Positions 26,889 through 35,001 of a stretch of DNA of 64,000 nt are shown one piece after another. Location of the stretch: contig CAWGLV010000001.1 of assembly GCA_963823495.1 (NCBI GenBank), positions 3,224,001 through 3,288,000 on the forward strand, in the 5' to 3' direction. Position 1 is the stretch's first letter. Every line of letters begins with the position of its first letter. The notes beneath the pieces are model-generated. The model worked only from the letters and a program-made list of their open reading frames with translations, was not told the origin of the DNA and did no database searches. Made by a program: the position numbers and the translations under genes. Source of the stretch: DATDAH01 sp963823495. GTDB taxonomy: Bacteria > Actinomycetota > Acidimicrobiia > Acidimicrobiales > DATDAH01.

Positions 26889-26924
26889 CGGCTACATGTG
26901 ACTGGCTTCGCTGCGCTCAGCAAG

Positions 26925-26959
26925 TCCGGCGCCGCCGACCGCCGAACGCCGTCACCGCG
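26925..26959 (+). repeat. Direct repeat flanking the minisatellite (left copy)
   Basis: 35 bp beginning TCCGGCGCCGCCGACC and ending CGAACGCCGTCACCGCG. It matches 27114-27149 with one mismatch and one indel, so the tandem array is bracketed by direct repeats. Confidence 0.7.
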
Positions 26960-26965
26960 GCTCCG

Positions 26966-27118
26966 CTCCGACTCCGCAGCCTCACCACCCGCCGCGGCGA
27001 CTGACCCCACCCTCGGCTCCGACTCCGCAGCCTCACCACCCGCCGGGGCGACTGACCCCACCCTCGGCTCCGCCTCCGCAGCCTCACCAACCGCCGGGGC
27101 GACTGACCCCACTTCCGG
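26966..27118 (+). repeat. Minisatellite, three 51-bp units
   Basis: Units start at 26966, 27017 and 27068 and differ at only a few positions; each contains CTCCGCAGCCTCACCA and GCGACTGACCCCA. The period is 17 codons, so the region stays open on both strands, but it lies between convergent genes and the predicted peptides (Ser/Ala/Pro/Thr) look like repeat artefacts. It continues in the frame of the upstream acyltransferase past its stop. Confidence 0.85.
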
Positions 27119-27149
27119 CGCCGCCGACCGGCGGAACGCCGTCACCGCG
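27114..27149 (+). repeat. Direct repeat flanking the minisatellite (right copy)
   Basis: 36 bp beginning TCCGGCGCCGCCGACCGG and ending GTCACCGCG; partner of 26925-26959. Its first bases coincide with the end of the third 51-bp unit. Confidence 0.7.
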
Positions 27150-27154
27150 CTCGG

Positions 27155-28189
27155 TCAGCTGCTCCACTCCTTGAGCTTGTCGACGATGTCGGCGGCGTCG
27201 CCGACCGGGGTGATGTTCAGCATCGTGACACCGGACTCGCGGTAGGCGGCGAGGCGCTCCTTCACGTAGCCCTCGTCGCCGCAGATCGTGGTGGCCTCGA
27301 GCAGGTCCTCGGGGATCGCCGCGGCGGCCTCCTCCTTCTTCCCGTCGAGGTAGAGGTCCTGGATCTCCGCCGCCTCCTTCTCGAAGCCGTAACGACAGAC
27401 CAGGTCGTTGTAGAAGTTCTTGCCCCGGGCGCCCATGCCCCCGACGTAGAGGGCCGCCATCGGGCGGGCGAAGTCCCGGATGCCGGCGACGTCCTCCTGC
27501 TTGCCGATGGCGACCAGGCCACCGGCGACGATCTCGAGCGGGTCGAGGTCGTCGGCCCGCTTGGCCGCACCGCGGGCCAGGTCGTCGCCCCAGACGTCGG
27601 CCGCCCTCTCCGGCAGGTAGAAGAGGGGCAGCCAGCCGTCCGCGATCTCCGCGGTGAGCTCGACGTTCTTGGGCCCCAGGGCCGCGACGTGGATCGGGAT
27701 GCGGTTCCGCACGGGGTGGGTGATCAGCTTCAGCGGCTTGCCGAGGCCGGTTCCCTCACCCTCCGGGAGCGGGATGTCATAGGCCTGCCCCGCGTACTCG
27801 ACCCGTTCCCGCCTCCAGACCTGGCGGCAGATCTCGATGATCTCCCGGGTCCGGGTCAGGGGCTTGTCGTAGGGCACGCCGTGGAACCCCTCGATGACCT
27901 GGGGGCCCGAGGCGCCGAGTCCGAGGACGCAGCGGCCGCCGGAGAGGGCGTCGACACCTGCCGCGGTCATGGCCAGCAGCGTCGGCGTCCGGGTGTAGAG
28001 CGGCAGGATCCCCGAGGCGATCTCGACCCGCTCGGTGACCGCGGCGAGGTACCCCATGATGCTGACCGCGTCGACGCCGTAGGCCTCGGCCACCCAGATG
28101 AGGTCGAGTCCCGCCGCCTCCAGGTCCACGGCCTGCTTGGCCACCTCGGCGGGCGGGACGTCGTAGCGGAGCTGGGTGCTGATCTTCAT
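27155..28189 (-). CDS. LLM-class F420-dependent oxidoreductase
   Basis: 344 residues. Luciferase-like (beta/alpha)8 fold: KISTQLRYDVPPAEVAKQA at the N-terminus, ERVEIASGILPLYTRTPTLL, DALSGGRCVLGLGASGPQV, IPIHVAALGPKNVELTAEI and ADGWLPLFYLPE. The alanine/glycine pattern around the isoalloxazine site fits F420-dependent enzymes such as methylenetetrahydromethanopterin reductase-like proteins. Substrate unknown. TACGGT ends 8 bases before the ATG. One of three LLM enzymes in the window (also 38758 and 51799), not close copies. Confidence 0.88.
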   Translation of the reverse strand: MKISTQLRYDVPPAEVAKQAVDLEAAGLDLIWVAEAYGVDAVSIMGYLAAVTERVEIASGILPLYTRTPTLLAMTAAGVDALSGGRCVLGLGASGPQVIEGFHGVPYDKPLTRTREIIEICRQVWRRERVEYAGQAYDIPLPEGEGTGLGKPLKLITHPVRNRIPIHVAALGPKNVELTAEIADGWLPLFYLPERAADVWGDDLARGAAKRADDLDPLEIVAGGLVAIGKQEDVAGIRDFARPMAALYVGGMGARGKNFYNDLVCRYGFEKEAAEIQDLYLDGKKEEAAAAIPEDLLEATTICGDEGYVKERLAAYRESGVTMLNITPVGDAADIVDKLKEWSS

Positions 28190-28197
28190 GGCGTCCG

Positions 28198-28203
28198 ACC
28201 GTA
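28198..28203 (-). promoter_or_regulatory. Putative -10 (TACGGT) of the LLM oxidoreductase
   Basis: TACGGT on the minus strand ends 8 bases before ATG 28189; no Shine-Dalgarno sequence. Confidence 0.45.
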
Positions 28204-28237
28204 GTTCCGCCCACCGGGTCGGCCGGATTCGAGACGG

Positions 28238-29068
28238 CTACGACCAGAGGGTCGACACCGCGCGGGGCCGGGTGGGCAGGACAGCCGACCGCGCGGCGGT
28301 GAGGGTCAGGTCTCGAGGCCGAGGATCGGGGAGGTCCCGACTCCGGGCCGCGGTGAGGCCGGTCGGGTCGAGGCCATGGGCGTCGGCGAGGAGAACACCG
28401 AGGGCGTGGCGGCTGAGGGCGTCGGGGCCCACGAGGTGCCATGGGCCGGACCGCTCGGGCCGGGGCAGGGCGATGAGGTCCCAGAGCATGAGGGCCAGGT
28501 CGTCGGCCCGCACCGGGCAGCGGATCTCGTCGGTGAACAGGGTGATCGGCTCACGGGCCCGCAGGACCTCGACCACCCAAGCCGATCGCGGATCGAGAGG
28601 TGCCGCCGTGCAGACCAGCGAGGTGCGGACCAGGGCGGCGTCGGGCACCGCCGTGATGACGTCGCCCTCGGCCTCGGCCTTGGCCCGGCCGTAGGCATGC
28701 ACGGGGGCGGGCCGGGCGTCCTCGGCGTAGGGGGCGTGCTCGCCGTCGAAGACCACATCGCTGCTGAGGTGCACCAGTTCGACGCGGTGGATGGCACAGG
28801 CTGCGGCGATGGACCGCGTCGCGGCGATGACATCCCGCCCCAGGTCGTCGGTCCCGTAGGCGGTGTGGATCACGACATCGGGCCTGACCGCAGCCAGCAG
28901 GCCGACGGGCTCGTCGGGATCGGCCAGGTCGATCGTGTGCGCCTCGGCTCCCCGGACCGGCGTCGAGCGCTGCGTGGCGTGCACGTCGGCCCCCGACGGC
29001 GCCGTGGCGATCAGCGTGGAACCGACCAACCCCGCCCCACCCGTGACCAGGACCCGCGGCCACATCAT
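28238..29068 (-). CDS. NAD(P)-dependent epimerase/reductase, RmlD-like
   Basis: 276 residues from ATG 29068 (or the adjacent ATG 29065). Extended-SDR fold: PRVLVTGGAGLVGSTLI (Rossmann glycines), RPDVVIHTAYGTDD, HLSSDVVFDGEHAPYAED with a catalytic Ser, and YGRAKAEAE (Y-x3-K). The sequence resembles dTDP-4-dehydrorhamnose reductase (RmlD) and related sugar-nucleotide reductases, but no rml neighbours exist, so the substrate is open. The whole space to the upstream gene is filled by repeat copy C; no Shine-Dalgarno sequence is available. Confidence 0.8.
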   Translation of the reverse strand: MMWPRVLVTGGAGLVGSTLIATAPSGADVHATQRSTPVRGAEAHTIDLADPDEPVGLLAAVRPDVVIHTAYGTDDLGRDVIAATRSIAAACAIHRVELVHLSSDVVFDGEHAPYAEDARPAPVHAYGRAKAEAEGDVITAVPDAALVRTSLVCTAAPLDPRSAWVVEVLRAREPITLFTDEIRCPVRADDLALMLWDLIALPRPERSGPWHLVGPDALSRHALGVLLADAHGLDPTGLTAARSRDLPDPRPRDLTLTAARSAVLPTRPRAVSTLWS

Positions 29069-29069
29069 C

Positions 29070-29120
29070 CGAAATTGCGTGAGTTGGTCACGCCTGGCGT
29101 GACCAATCGACGCGATTTCG
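29070..29120. repeat. Palindromic intergenic repeat, family 1, copy C (inverted relative to B)
   Basis: 51 bp; inner arms GGTCACG / CGTGACC around CCTGG and outer arms CGAAATTGCGTG / GACGCGATTTCG. Its left half matches the reverse complement of copy B's right half and vice versa, so it is inserted in the opposite orientation. It begins 2 bases upstream of one start codon and abuts the stop codon (29121-29123) of the next gene. Confidence 0.8.
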
Positions 29121-30239
29121 TCATGGGGAGGGCTCGGCGGGGAGGCCGAGGACGCGTTCGCCGATGATGTTGCGCTGGACCTCGGCGGTGCCGCCCCCGA
29201 TGGTGAGGGCGGGGCTGAAGAGGAACCCGTAGCGCCACATGTCCTGCTCACCGCCGAAGGGCCCGGGCTCCGACAGCATCCCGCCGGGTCCGACCAGGTC
29301 GAGGGCCAGCTCCATCAGCCGTCGGCCGTGCTCGTCGGCGAAGACCTTGCGGATCGACGCCTCGGGCCCCGGCTGGGTGCCCTTGATCGCCGCCGACACG
29401 GTGCGCAGCCGCAGCAACCGGAGCAACTCCCCCTCGATGTGCATCTGGACCAACCGTTGGCGCAGACCGGCATCGGCCACGCCGTGGTCCCGGGCGAGGG
29501 CCACGAGGTCCGGCGCCGAAGGGCCCCGACCCCACAGGGCCCCGCCGGTCGACAGCGAGACGCGCTCGTTGGCCAGGGTGACCTTGGCCAGGTCCCAGCC
29601 CCGGTCCGGCTCCCCCACCAGGTTCTCGGCCGGGATGCGGACCTCGTCCAGGAAGACCTCGTTGAAGAGGTGGACCCCGGTCATCTCCACGATCGGCCGG
29701 ACCTCGATTCCCGGGGTGTCCATCGGGCAGATGAAGTAGGAGATGCCTCGCTGCTTGGGAGCGTCGGCGTCGGTTCGGGCAATGAGGATCCCGAACCGGG
29801 AGACGTGGGCGAGGGAGGTCCAGACCTTGCTGCCGTTGACGACGTAGGAGTCGCCGTCGCGCACCGCGGTGGTGCGCAGCGATGCCAGGTCGGAGCCGGC
29901 CCCGGGCTCGCTGAAGAGCTGGCACCAGAACTCCTCGCCCGACAGGATCGGGAACAGGTAGCGGTCCTTCTGTTCCTGGGTCCCCGCGGCCAACAGGGTG
30001 GGGCCGGCCCAGCCGATGCCGATCTGGTTCGGAGGCCGGTGCACGCCGGCCGCGGCCAGCTCCTCGTCGATGACGACCTGTTCGATCGGGTCGGCGTCGA
30101 GGCCCCAGGGACGGGGCCAGTGGGGGGCGACGTAGCCCGCCTCGGCCAGGTCCCGGCCGGAGGGCGACGGGTGCTCGCCCAGCCAACGGCGCACCGCCAG
30201 CCGACGGGGGTCGTCGTCGCCCGGGAGGTCGAAGTCCAC
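29121..30239 (-). CDS. Acyl-CoA dehydrogenase family protein
   Basis: 372 residues, GTG start. Typical FAD acyl-CoA dehydrogenase blocks: PHWPRPWGLDADPIEQ, FSEPGAGSDLASLRTTAV, YVVNGSKVWTSLAHVSRFG, VFADEHGRRLMELALDLVG and GGGTAEVQRNIIGERVLGLP at the C-terminus. It belongs to the actinobacterial FadE/sterol-type branch, where the base position varies and heteromeric partners occur; no second subunit is adjacent. TAGCTT lies 6 bases before the start. Divergent from an acyl-CoA synthetase that could supply its substrate. Confidence 0.92.
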   Translation of the reverse strand: MDFDLPGDDDPRRLAVRRWLGEHPSPSGRDLAEAGYVAPHWPRPWGLDADPIEQVVIDEELAAAGVHRPPNQIGIGWAGPTLLAAGTQEQKDRYLFPILSGEEFWCQLFSEPGAGSDLASLRTTAVRDGDSYVVNGSKVWTSLAHVSRFGILIARTDADAPKQRGISYFICPMDTPGIEVRPIVEMTGVHLFNEVFLDEVRIPAENLVGEPDRGWDLAKVTLANERVSLSTGGALWGRGPSAPDLVALARDHGVADAGLRQRLVQMHIEGELLRLLRLRTVSAAIKGTQPGPEASIRKVFADEHGRRLMELALDLVGPGGMLSEPGPFGGEQDMWRYGFLFSPALTIGGGTAEVQRNIIGERVLGLPAEPSP

Positions 30240-30245
30240 CGGTCG

Positions 30246-30251
30246 AAGCTA
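30246..30251 (-). promoter_or_regulatory. Putative -10 (TAGCTT) of the acyl-CoA dehydrogenase
   Basis: TAGCTT on the minus strand ends 6 bases before the GTG at 30239. Confidence 0.45.
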
Positions 30252-30265
30252 ACCCGAGACCGGCC

Positions 30266-30271
30266 TACAGT
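30266..30271 (+). promoter_or_regulatory. Putative -10 (TACAGT) of the acyl-CoA synthetase
   Basis: TACAGT would give a transcript with a leader of roughly 27 bases carrying a strong AGGGGGG ribosome site (about 30297-30303) before ATG 30306, in contrast to the leaderless neighbours. Confidence 0.4.
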
Positions 30272-30305
30272 CGGCCGACCGGAACCGCGCCACCCAGGGG
30301 GGACC

Positions 30306-31910
30306 ATGCCGGGCTGGAACTTCGCCGATGCCTTCGAGGTCGTGGCCGAGACACTGCCCGACGCCACCGCCGCGGTCCATGGCGAACGGCGGTACACCTG
30401 GCGGGAGTTCGACCGACGGTCCGACGGCATCGCTCTGACCCTGCTCGAGTCGGGTGCCGAGCGGCAGGACAAGGTCGCCCTCTACCTCCACAACGGACCG
30501 GAGTACATGGAGGCCTGCACCGGGGCCTGGAAGGCCGGCATGGTCCCCGTCAACACCAACTACCGCTACACCGCCGACGAGTTGGCGTACCTCTGGGACA
30601 ACGCCGACGCCGTCGCCGTCGTGTTCCACGGCACCTTCGCCGAGACCGCCGATGCGGTGCGGGACCGGGTGCCGGTGCGGACCTGGCTGTGGGTGGACGA
30701 CGGCTCCGGGCCCTGCCCCGACTGGGCCACGCCCTACGAGGAGGCGGCGGACCTGGCCCCGGCGCGCACCGTCGCCCGCTGGGGCCGCGACGGCGACGAC
30801 CTCCTGATGCTCTACACCGGCGGCACCACCGGCATGCCGAAGGGGGTGATGTGGCGCCAGCACGACCTCTTCCTGGCCTACGCCCACGCGGTCGCCCCGC
30901 AATACGGCGAGGAGGCCGACCTCGACCTCATGCGGCAGTCGCTCACGTCGCCGGGCCCGGTCCATGTCCCCGCCTGCCCGCTGATGCACGGGACCGGCTG
31001 GTTCACCGCCCTCATGACCCTCATGACCGGCGGCTGCATCGTCACCCTGACCGGTCGCACCTTCGACGCCGTCGAGCTGCTCGACACCGTCGAACGCGAG
31101 GGGGTCAACATGATGGCCATCGTCGGCGACGCGTTCGCCAAGCCGATGCTGCGCGCCCTCGACGCCGAGCCCGACCGCTGGGACCTGTCCAGCCTGGTCG
31201 CCGTCGTCTCCTCGGGGGTGATGTGGAGCGAGGCCTCCAAGCAGGCCCTCCTCGCCCACCACCCGGGCATGCTCCTCCAGGATGCGTTCTCGTCCTCGGA
31301 GGCGCTCAACATGGGAGCGTCGATCTCCAGCGCCGGCAACGCCGCCGAGACCGCCAGGTTCACCCTCGGGCCCAACGCCCTCGTGGTGGGTGAGGACGGC
31401 CGTCCGCTCGAGCCCGGATCGGGCGAGGTCGGCCGCGTGGCCGTGGGTGGGTTCGTGCCGGTCGGGTACTACAAGGACCCCGAGAAGTCCGCCTCCACCT
31501 TCATCGAGATCGACGGTCGCCGCTACTCGATGCCCGGCGACTACGCGATGGTCGAGGCCGACGGTTCGCTCACGCTCCTCGGTCGGGGCTCGGTCTGCAT
31601 CAACACCGGCGGCGAGAAGGTCTTTCCCGAGGAGGTCGAGGAGGCACTGAAGTCCCACCCGGCGATCCACGACGCCGTCGCCGTCGCCGTCGCCGACGAG
31701 AAGTTCGGCGAGGCCGTCACCGCCGTGGTGGAGCCCGACGGCGAGGCCCTCGTCGACGAGGCGGAGGTCATCGCCCACGTGAAGAAGACCCTGGCCGCCT
31801 ACAAGGCCCCGAAGCGGGTCCTCACCATCGACACCATCGGCCGGGGGCCCAACGGCAAGGTCGACTACAAGGCCCTGCGGGCCTACGCCGAGGCCCACCT
31901 GCGCGTCTGA
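30306..31910 (+). CDS. Acyl-CoA synthetase (AMP-forming)
   Basis: 534 residues from ATG 30306 with AGGGGGG just upstream. ANL superfamily motifs: LLMLYTGGTTGMPKGVMWRQ (phosphate loop), DAFSSSEALNMG, RYSMPGDYAMVEADG (ribose-binding Asp), RGSVCINTGGEKVFPEEVEE and GPNGKVDYKALR with the acyl-adenylation Lys. It activates a carboxylic acid, probably a fatty or sterol side-chain acid, to the CoA ester. Similar to FadD3/FadD17-like enzymes. Divergent from an acyl-CoA dehydrogenase. Confidence 0.93.
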   Translation: MPGWNFADAFEVVAETLPDATAAVHGERRYTWREFDRRSDGIALTLLESGAERQDKVALYLHNGPEYMEACTGAWKAGMVPVNTNYRYTADELAYLWDNADAVAVVFHGTFAETADAVRDRVPVRTWLWVDDGSGPCPDWATPYEEAADLAPARTVARWGRDGDDLLMLYTGGTTGMPKGVMWRQHDLFLAYAHAVAPQYGEEADLDLMRQSLTSPGPVHVPACPLMHGTGWFTALMTLMTGGCIVTLTGRTFDAVELLDTVEREGVNMMAIVGDAFAKPMLRALDAEPDRWDLSSLVAVVSSGVMWSEASKQALLAHHPGMLLQDAFSSSEALNMGASISSAGNAAETARFTLGPNALVVGEDGRPLEPGSGEVGRVAVGGFVPVGYYKDPEKSASTFIEIDGRRYSMPGDYAMVEADGSLTLLGRGSVCINTGGEKVFPEEVEEALKSHPAIHDAVAVAVADEKFGEAVTAVVEPDGEALVDEAEVIAHVKKTLAAYKAPKRVLTIDTIGRGPNGKVDYKALRAYAEAHLRV

Positions 31911-31975
31911 GCCGTGCGCCGGGCCGGACCCTCGGGCGCGCCCGTTCGGCCCCCCGCCTTCGTTAGCGTCTGGTG

Positions 31976-33406
31976 GTGCCCCCGAAGACGAGGAGAGGAC
32001 GCCGAGCGGGCTCGCGCCTGGCGACCACGCTCAACGTGGCCCTCCTCATCGGGCTGATCACCGCCGTCGGCGGGCTCGGGGTGCTCCACCTCCGTGTCGC
32101 CGCCATCCCGACCGTCGCGGTGGGCGACAGCCTCGACGACGAGCCCGGAGGGAACTCGGCGCAGAACTTCCTCCTCGTCGGCACCGACAGCGCAGCCGGG
32201 CTCGACCCCGACGACCCGGTCACCACCGGCCGCGAGGACCTCGGCGTGCTCTCGGACACGATCATGGTGCTTCGGGTCGACCCGGACTCGCCCCAGGCCC
32301 ACCTCCTGAGCCTGCCCCGCGACCTGTACCTGGCGATCCCCGGCGGCGGTGAGGAGAAGATCAACGCCGCCTTGGCCATCGGCGGCCAGGACGCCCTCAT
32401 CGGCACCATCCAGGACGACCTCGGCCTCCCGATCCACCACTACCTCCAGGTCGACTTCCGCGGGTTCAAGCAGTTGGTGGCCGCCATCGACGGGGTGCCG
32501 TTCTTCTTCGACACCCCCGTGCGGGACACCGCGACGGGGCTGTTCGTCGGCCACCGCGGCTGTGTGACCCTCGGCCCCGACCAGGCCCTGGCCTATGCCC
32601 GGTCCCGCCAACTCGAGTACCGCGAGGGCGACGAGTGGATCTCGGACGGCACCGCCGACCTCGGCCGCATCTCGCGACAACAGGACTTCATCCGTCGGGC
32701 GCTGGCCCGCACGGTGGCCCAGGGCCTGGCCAACCCGCTGCTGCTCGGCGACGTCCTCGGGGTCGCGGCCGACGCCGCGCTGGTCGACGACTCGCTCGGC
32801 GTGGACGACTTCGTCCAACTCGGCCAGGAGTTCCGGGGGATCAACGACGACACCCTCCAGACCCTCACCCTCGACGTCAGCGACGACACGGTGGGCGGCT
32901 CGGCCATCCTGCGCCTGCAGGACACCGAGGCCAACGACCGCACGCTCGGCATCTTCCGGGGCCAGTCCGGTGCCGGCTCGCAGCAGGCACCGGAGATCGG
33001 CGTGATCGTGCTCAACGGCACCGGCACCGACGGTCAGGCGGGCGAGGTGGCCGAGGACCTCGACCGCCTCGGCTTCGACACCTCCCCCGGAACAGACGAG
33101 GCCGAGAACGCCGACTTCGGCCACACGGTGGTGCGCTTCACCTCCGGCAACGAGGCCCAGGCCCGCTTCGTCGCCGCCCAGATCCAGGGCGGCGCCGATG
33201 TCGAGGAGGTGGACAGCGTCCCGGGCGGCGCCGACGTGGCCGTCGTCACGGGCGGCGACATCGACGGCGTCAGCAGCGACCTCCAGCCCCCGCCCGTACC
33301 CCTCGGTGTGGGCGCCGGGGGCAGTGGCGGCGGCGGAGCCGGCGGCGGCAGCGCCCCCGTCGGCGAGGTCCCCGTCAGCGACCCCCCCGAGCAGGCGGAC
33401 TGCTGA
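31976..33406 (+). CDS. LytR-CpsA-Psr (LCP) family protein with C-terminal LytR_C domain
   Basis: 476 residues. N-terminal membrane anchor (LATTLNVALLIGLITAVGG). The LCP catalytic domain carries NFLLVGTDSA, LGVLSDTIMVLRVD, HLLSLPRDLYLAIP, GGGEEKINAAL, YLQVDFRGFKQLVAAIDGV and YARSRQLEYREGDEW, i.e. the conserved Arg/Asp set that binds polyprenyl pyrophosphate. The LytR_C domain begins near IGVIVLNGTGTDGQAGEV, and a Gly/Pro tail ends ADC. LCP enzymes attach glycopolymers to peptidoglycan. GTG at 31976 lies 6 bases after TAGCGT (31964-31969); GTG 31973 is an alternative. Confidence 0.9.
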   Translation: MPPKTRRGRRAGSRLATTLNVALLIGLITAVGGLGVLHLRVAAIPTVAVGDSLDDEPGGNSAQNFLLVGTDSAAGLDPDDPVTTGREDLGVLSDTIMVLRVDPDSPQAHLLSLPRDLYLAIPGGGEEKINAALAIGGQDALIGTIQDDLGLPIHHYLQVDFRGFKQLVAAIDGVPFFFDTPVRDTATGLFVGHRGCVTLGPDQALAYARSRQLEYREGDEWISDGTADLGRISRQQDFIRRALARTVAQGLANPLLLGDVLGVAADAALVDDSLGVDDFVQLGQEFRGINDDTLQTLTLDVSDDTVGGSAILRLQDTEANDRTLGIFRGQSGAGSQQAPEIGVIVLNGTGTDGQAGEVAEDLDRLGFDTSPGTDEAENADFGHTVVRFTSGNEAQARFVAAQIQGGADVEEVDSVPGGADVAVVTGGDIDGVSSDLQPPPVPLGVGAGGSGGGGAGGGSAPVGEVPVSDPPEQADC

Positions 33407-33436
33407 CCGTCGGTCCGCGGGCGGTGACTACCCGTT

Positions 33437-33480
33437 CTGGCGCCCGATTCGGGTGCCCTGGCACCTCAATCGGGCGCCAG
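33437..33480. repeat. Palindromic intergenic repeat, family 2, copy D
   Basis: 44 bp: outer arms CTGGCGCCCGATT / AATCGGGCGCCAG (13 bp, perfect), a 2x2 internal mismatch, inner arms GGTGCC / GGCACC around CT. It lies 30 bp after the LCP stop. Copy E at 63218-63261 matches 40 of 44 positions. Confidence 0.8.
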
Positions 33481-33544
33481 TACGAGGACCGCGGTCTGGC
33501 GATCGAGGGTCTTTGGGGATTTCTGACGGTCGGGCCGTCGTCAC

Positions 33545-33550
33545 TACCCT
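33545..33550 (+). promoter_or_regulatory. Putative -10 (TACCCT) of the SDR gene at 33559
   Basis: TACCCT ends 8 bases before ATG 33559; no Shine-Dalgarno sequence. Confidence 0.45.
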
Positions 33551-33558
33551 CCCGCGCC

Positions 33559-34458
33559 ATGGCTGACATCGGTTTCGACGGCAAGGTCGCGATCATCACC
33601 GGCGCGGGCGGGGGTCTCGGCTTCGAACACGCCAAGCTGCTGGCCTCTCGGGGCGCCCAGATCGTCATCAACGACCTCGGAGGCTCGGTCTCGGGTGAGG
33701 GTGGCGACGAGAGCGCGGCGGAGGCGGCCGCCCGCCAGATCGAGGAACTGGGTGGCGTGGCCGTGGCCAACCACGACAGCGTGGCCACGCCCGAAGGCGG
33801 CGAGTCCATCGTGACCACGGCCCTGGAGGCCTTCGGTCGGGTCGACATCGTCATCAACAACGCCGGCATCCTGCGGGACAAGGCGTTCCACAACATGACC
33901 CCGGACCTGGTCGACCCCGTGATCGACGTGCACCTGCGCGGGGCGTTCAACGTCACCCGACCGGCGTGGGTCAAGATGCGCGAGCAGGGCTACGGGCGGG
34001 TGGTCAACACCGCGTCCACCGCGGGCATCATCGGCAACTTCGGCCAAGCCAACTACGGCGCGGCGAAGATGGGCCTGGTCGGCTTCACCCGGGTGCTGGC
34101 CCAGGAGGGGGCCCGCAGCAACATCAAGGCGAACGCCATCGCGCCCATCGCCAAGACCCGCATGACCGAGGACCTCCTCGGCCCCATGGGCGACAGCCTG
34201 GCCCCCGAGCAGATCTCCCCCGTCGTCGCGTGGCTGGCCCACGAGGAATGCCCGGTCACCGGCGAGGTCTACTCGTGTGGCGGCGGCATGGTCGCTCGCT
34301 TCTTCATCGGCCTCACCACGGGCATCTACGACCCCGAGTTGACCCTCGAGGGCGTGCGGGACCGCTTCGACGAGATCCGGGACGAGGACGGCTACATGGT
34401 CCCCGCCGAGACCGCCGACGAGCTCCGCAAGCTCCTCGCCTACTTCAAGGACGACTGA
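33559..34458 (+). CDS. Short-chain dehydrogenase, MFE-2-like
   Basis: 299 residues. IITGAGGGLGFEHAKLLA, NNAGILRDKAF, catalytic Ser in TASTAGIIGNFG and Y-x3-K in ANYGAAKMG, plus the NDLGGSVSGEGGD insert. It is a paralogue of the SDR at 22757-23659 and likely oxidises 3-hydroxyacyl-CoA. The C-terminus carries an extra helical segment (ELTLEGVRDRFDEIRDEDGY), as in MFE-2 family members where the dehydrogenase is followed by hydratase or SCP2 modules; here it ends there. No hydratase partner is adjacent. Confidence 0.92.
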   Translation: MADIGFDGKVAIITGAGGGLGFEHAKLLASRGAQIVINDLGGSVSGEGGDESAAEAAARQIEELGGVAVANHDSVATPEGGESIVTTALEAFGRVDIVINNAGILRDKAFHNMTPDLVDPVIDVHLRGAFNVTRPAWVKMREQGYGRVVNTASTAGIIGNFGQANYGAAKMGLVGFTRVLAQEGARSNIKANAIAPIAKTRMTEDLLGPMGDSLAPEQISPVVAWLAHEECPVTGEVYSCGGGMVARFFIGLTTGIYDPELTLEGVRDRFDEIRDEDGYMVPAETADELRKLLAYFKDD

Positions 34459-34499
34459 CCACCACCTCATGGCCCCGGCCTGCGGGCCGATGGAGGGTC

Positions 34500-34958
34500 G
34501 TGGAAGCCGCCGCCCTCGACCCCGACCGCCTCGACGCGGTCCTGGCCACCCTGCCCCCCGAGTGGGCGGTGGCCGAACTGGGCCGCGACCGCTTCGTCGC
34601 GGGGCCCGCCGGCGCCTTCGTGCTCCGGCCGTCGACCGGCGAGCACCACCGCGACGCCAAGCGGGTGACCCAGATCGCCCGAGCCACCCGGACCGGCCTG
34701 GGCGACCACCTGGCCTGGATCCCGGTCATCGACGCCCTGTTGGTCACCCCCGAGCGCATCCGGGAGCCCGTCGGCGCCACGGTCATCCCGGTGCGGATGG
34801 TGCCCTCGCTGCTCCTGGAGGGCATGCAGCCCCTCGACGACGAGACCCTCCGTCGCATCACCGGCCTGATGGTCGAGCGTCGACTGAGCCCGGAATGGGT
34901 CCCGACCTCGCCCACGCCACCCGTCACCGAGACCATCGTCCTGACCTCTGACCCGTAG
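34500..34958 (+). CDS. Hypothetical protein
   Basis: 152 residues from GTG 34500 with GGAGGG immediately upstream (2-base spacing, so a slightly different start is possible). Alpha/beta composition with GRDRFVAGPAGAFVLRPSTG, HRDAKRVTQIARATRTGLG and IPVIDALLVTPERIREPVG; the central part is vaguely reminiscent of NERD or restriction-like nuclease folds but catalytic residues cannot be assigned. The next gene is a RecB-like nuclease 43 bp downstream. No family recognised. Confidence 0.65.
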   Translation: MEAAALDPDRLDAVLATLPPEWAVAELGRDRFVAGPAGAFVLRPSTGEHHRDAKRVTQIARATRTGLGDHLAWIPVIDALLVTPERIREPVGATVIPVRMVPSLLLEGMQPLDDETLRRITGLMVERRLSPEWVPTSPTPPVTETIVLTSDP

Positions 34959-34989
34959 GGGGTCCTCCGGGGCTGTCACCCCCCCTGCC

Positions 34990-34995
34990 TAGGGT
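34990..34995 (+). promoter_or_regulatory. Putative -10 (TAGGGT) of the RecB-like nuclease
   Basis: TAGGGT ends 6 bases before ATG 35002. Confidence 0.45.
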
Positions 34996-35001
34996 TGGGT
35001 C

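Noticed and set aside
26966..27118. CRISPR array
   Set aside because: Units are contiguous with no unique spacers, only three copies, and no cas genes; it is a minisatellite.
26898..27245. Plus-strand frame of 115 codons over the minisatellite
   Set aside because: Its content is the 17-residue translation of the 51-bp repeat and it runs into the antisense of the LLM gene; no start signal or family.
29328..30305. N-terminal extension of the acyl-CoA synthetase
   Set aside because: Antisense to the acyl-CoA dehydrogenase; ATG 30306 has a strong AGGGGGG site and the expected start.
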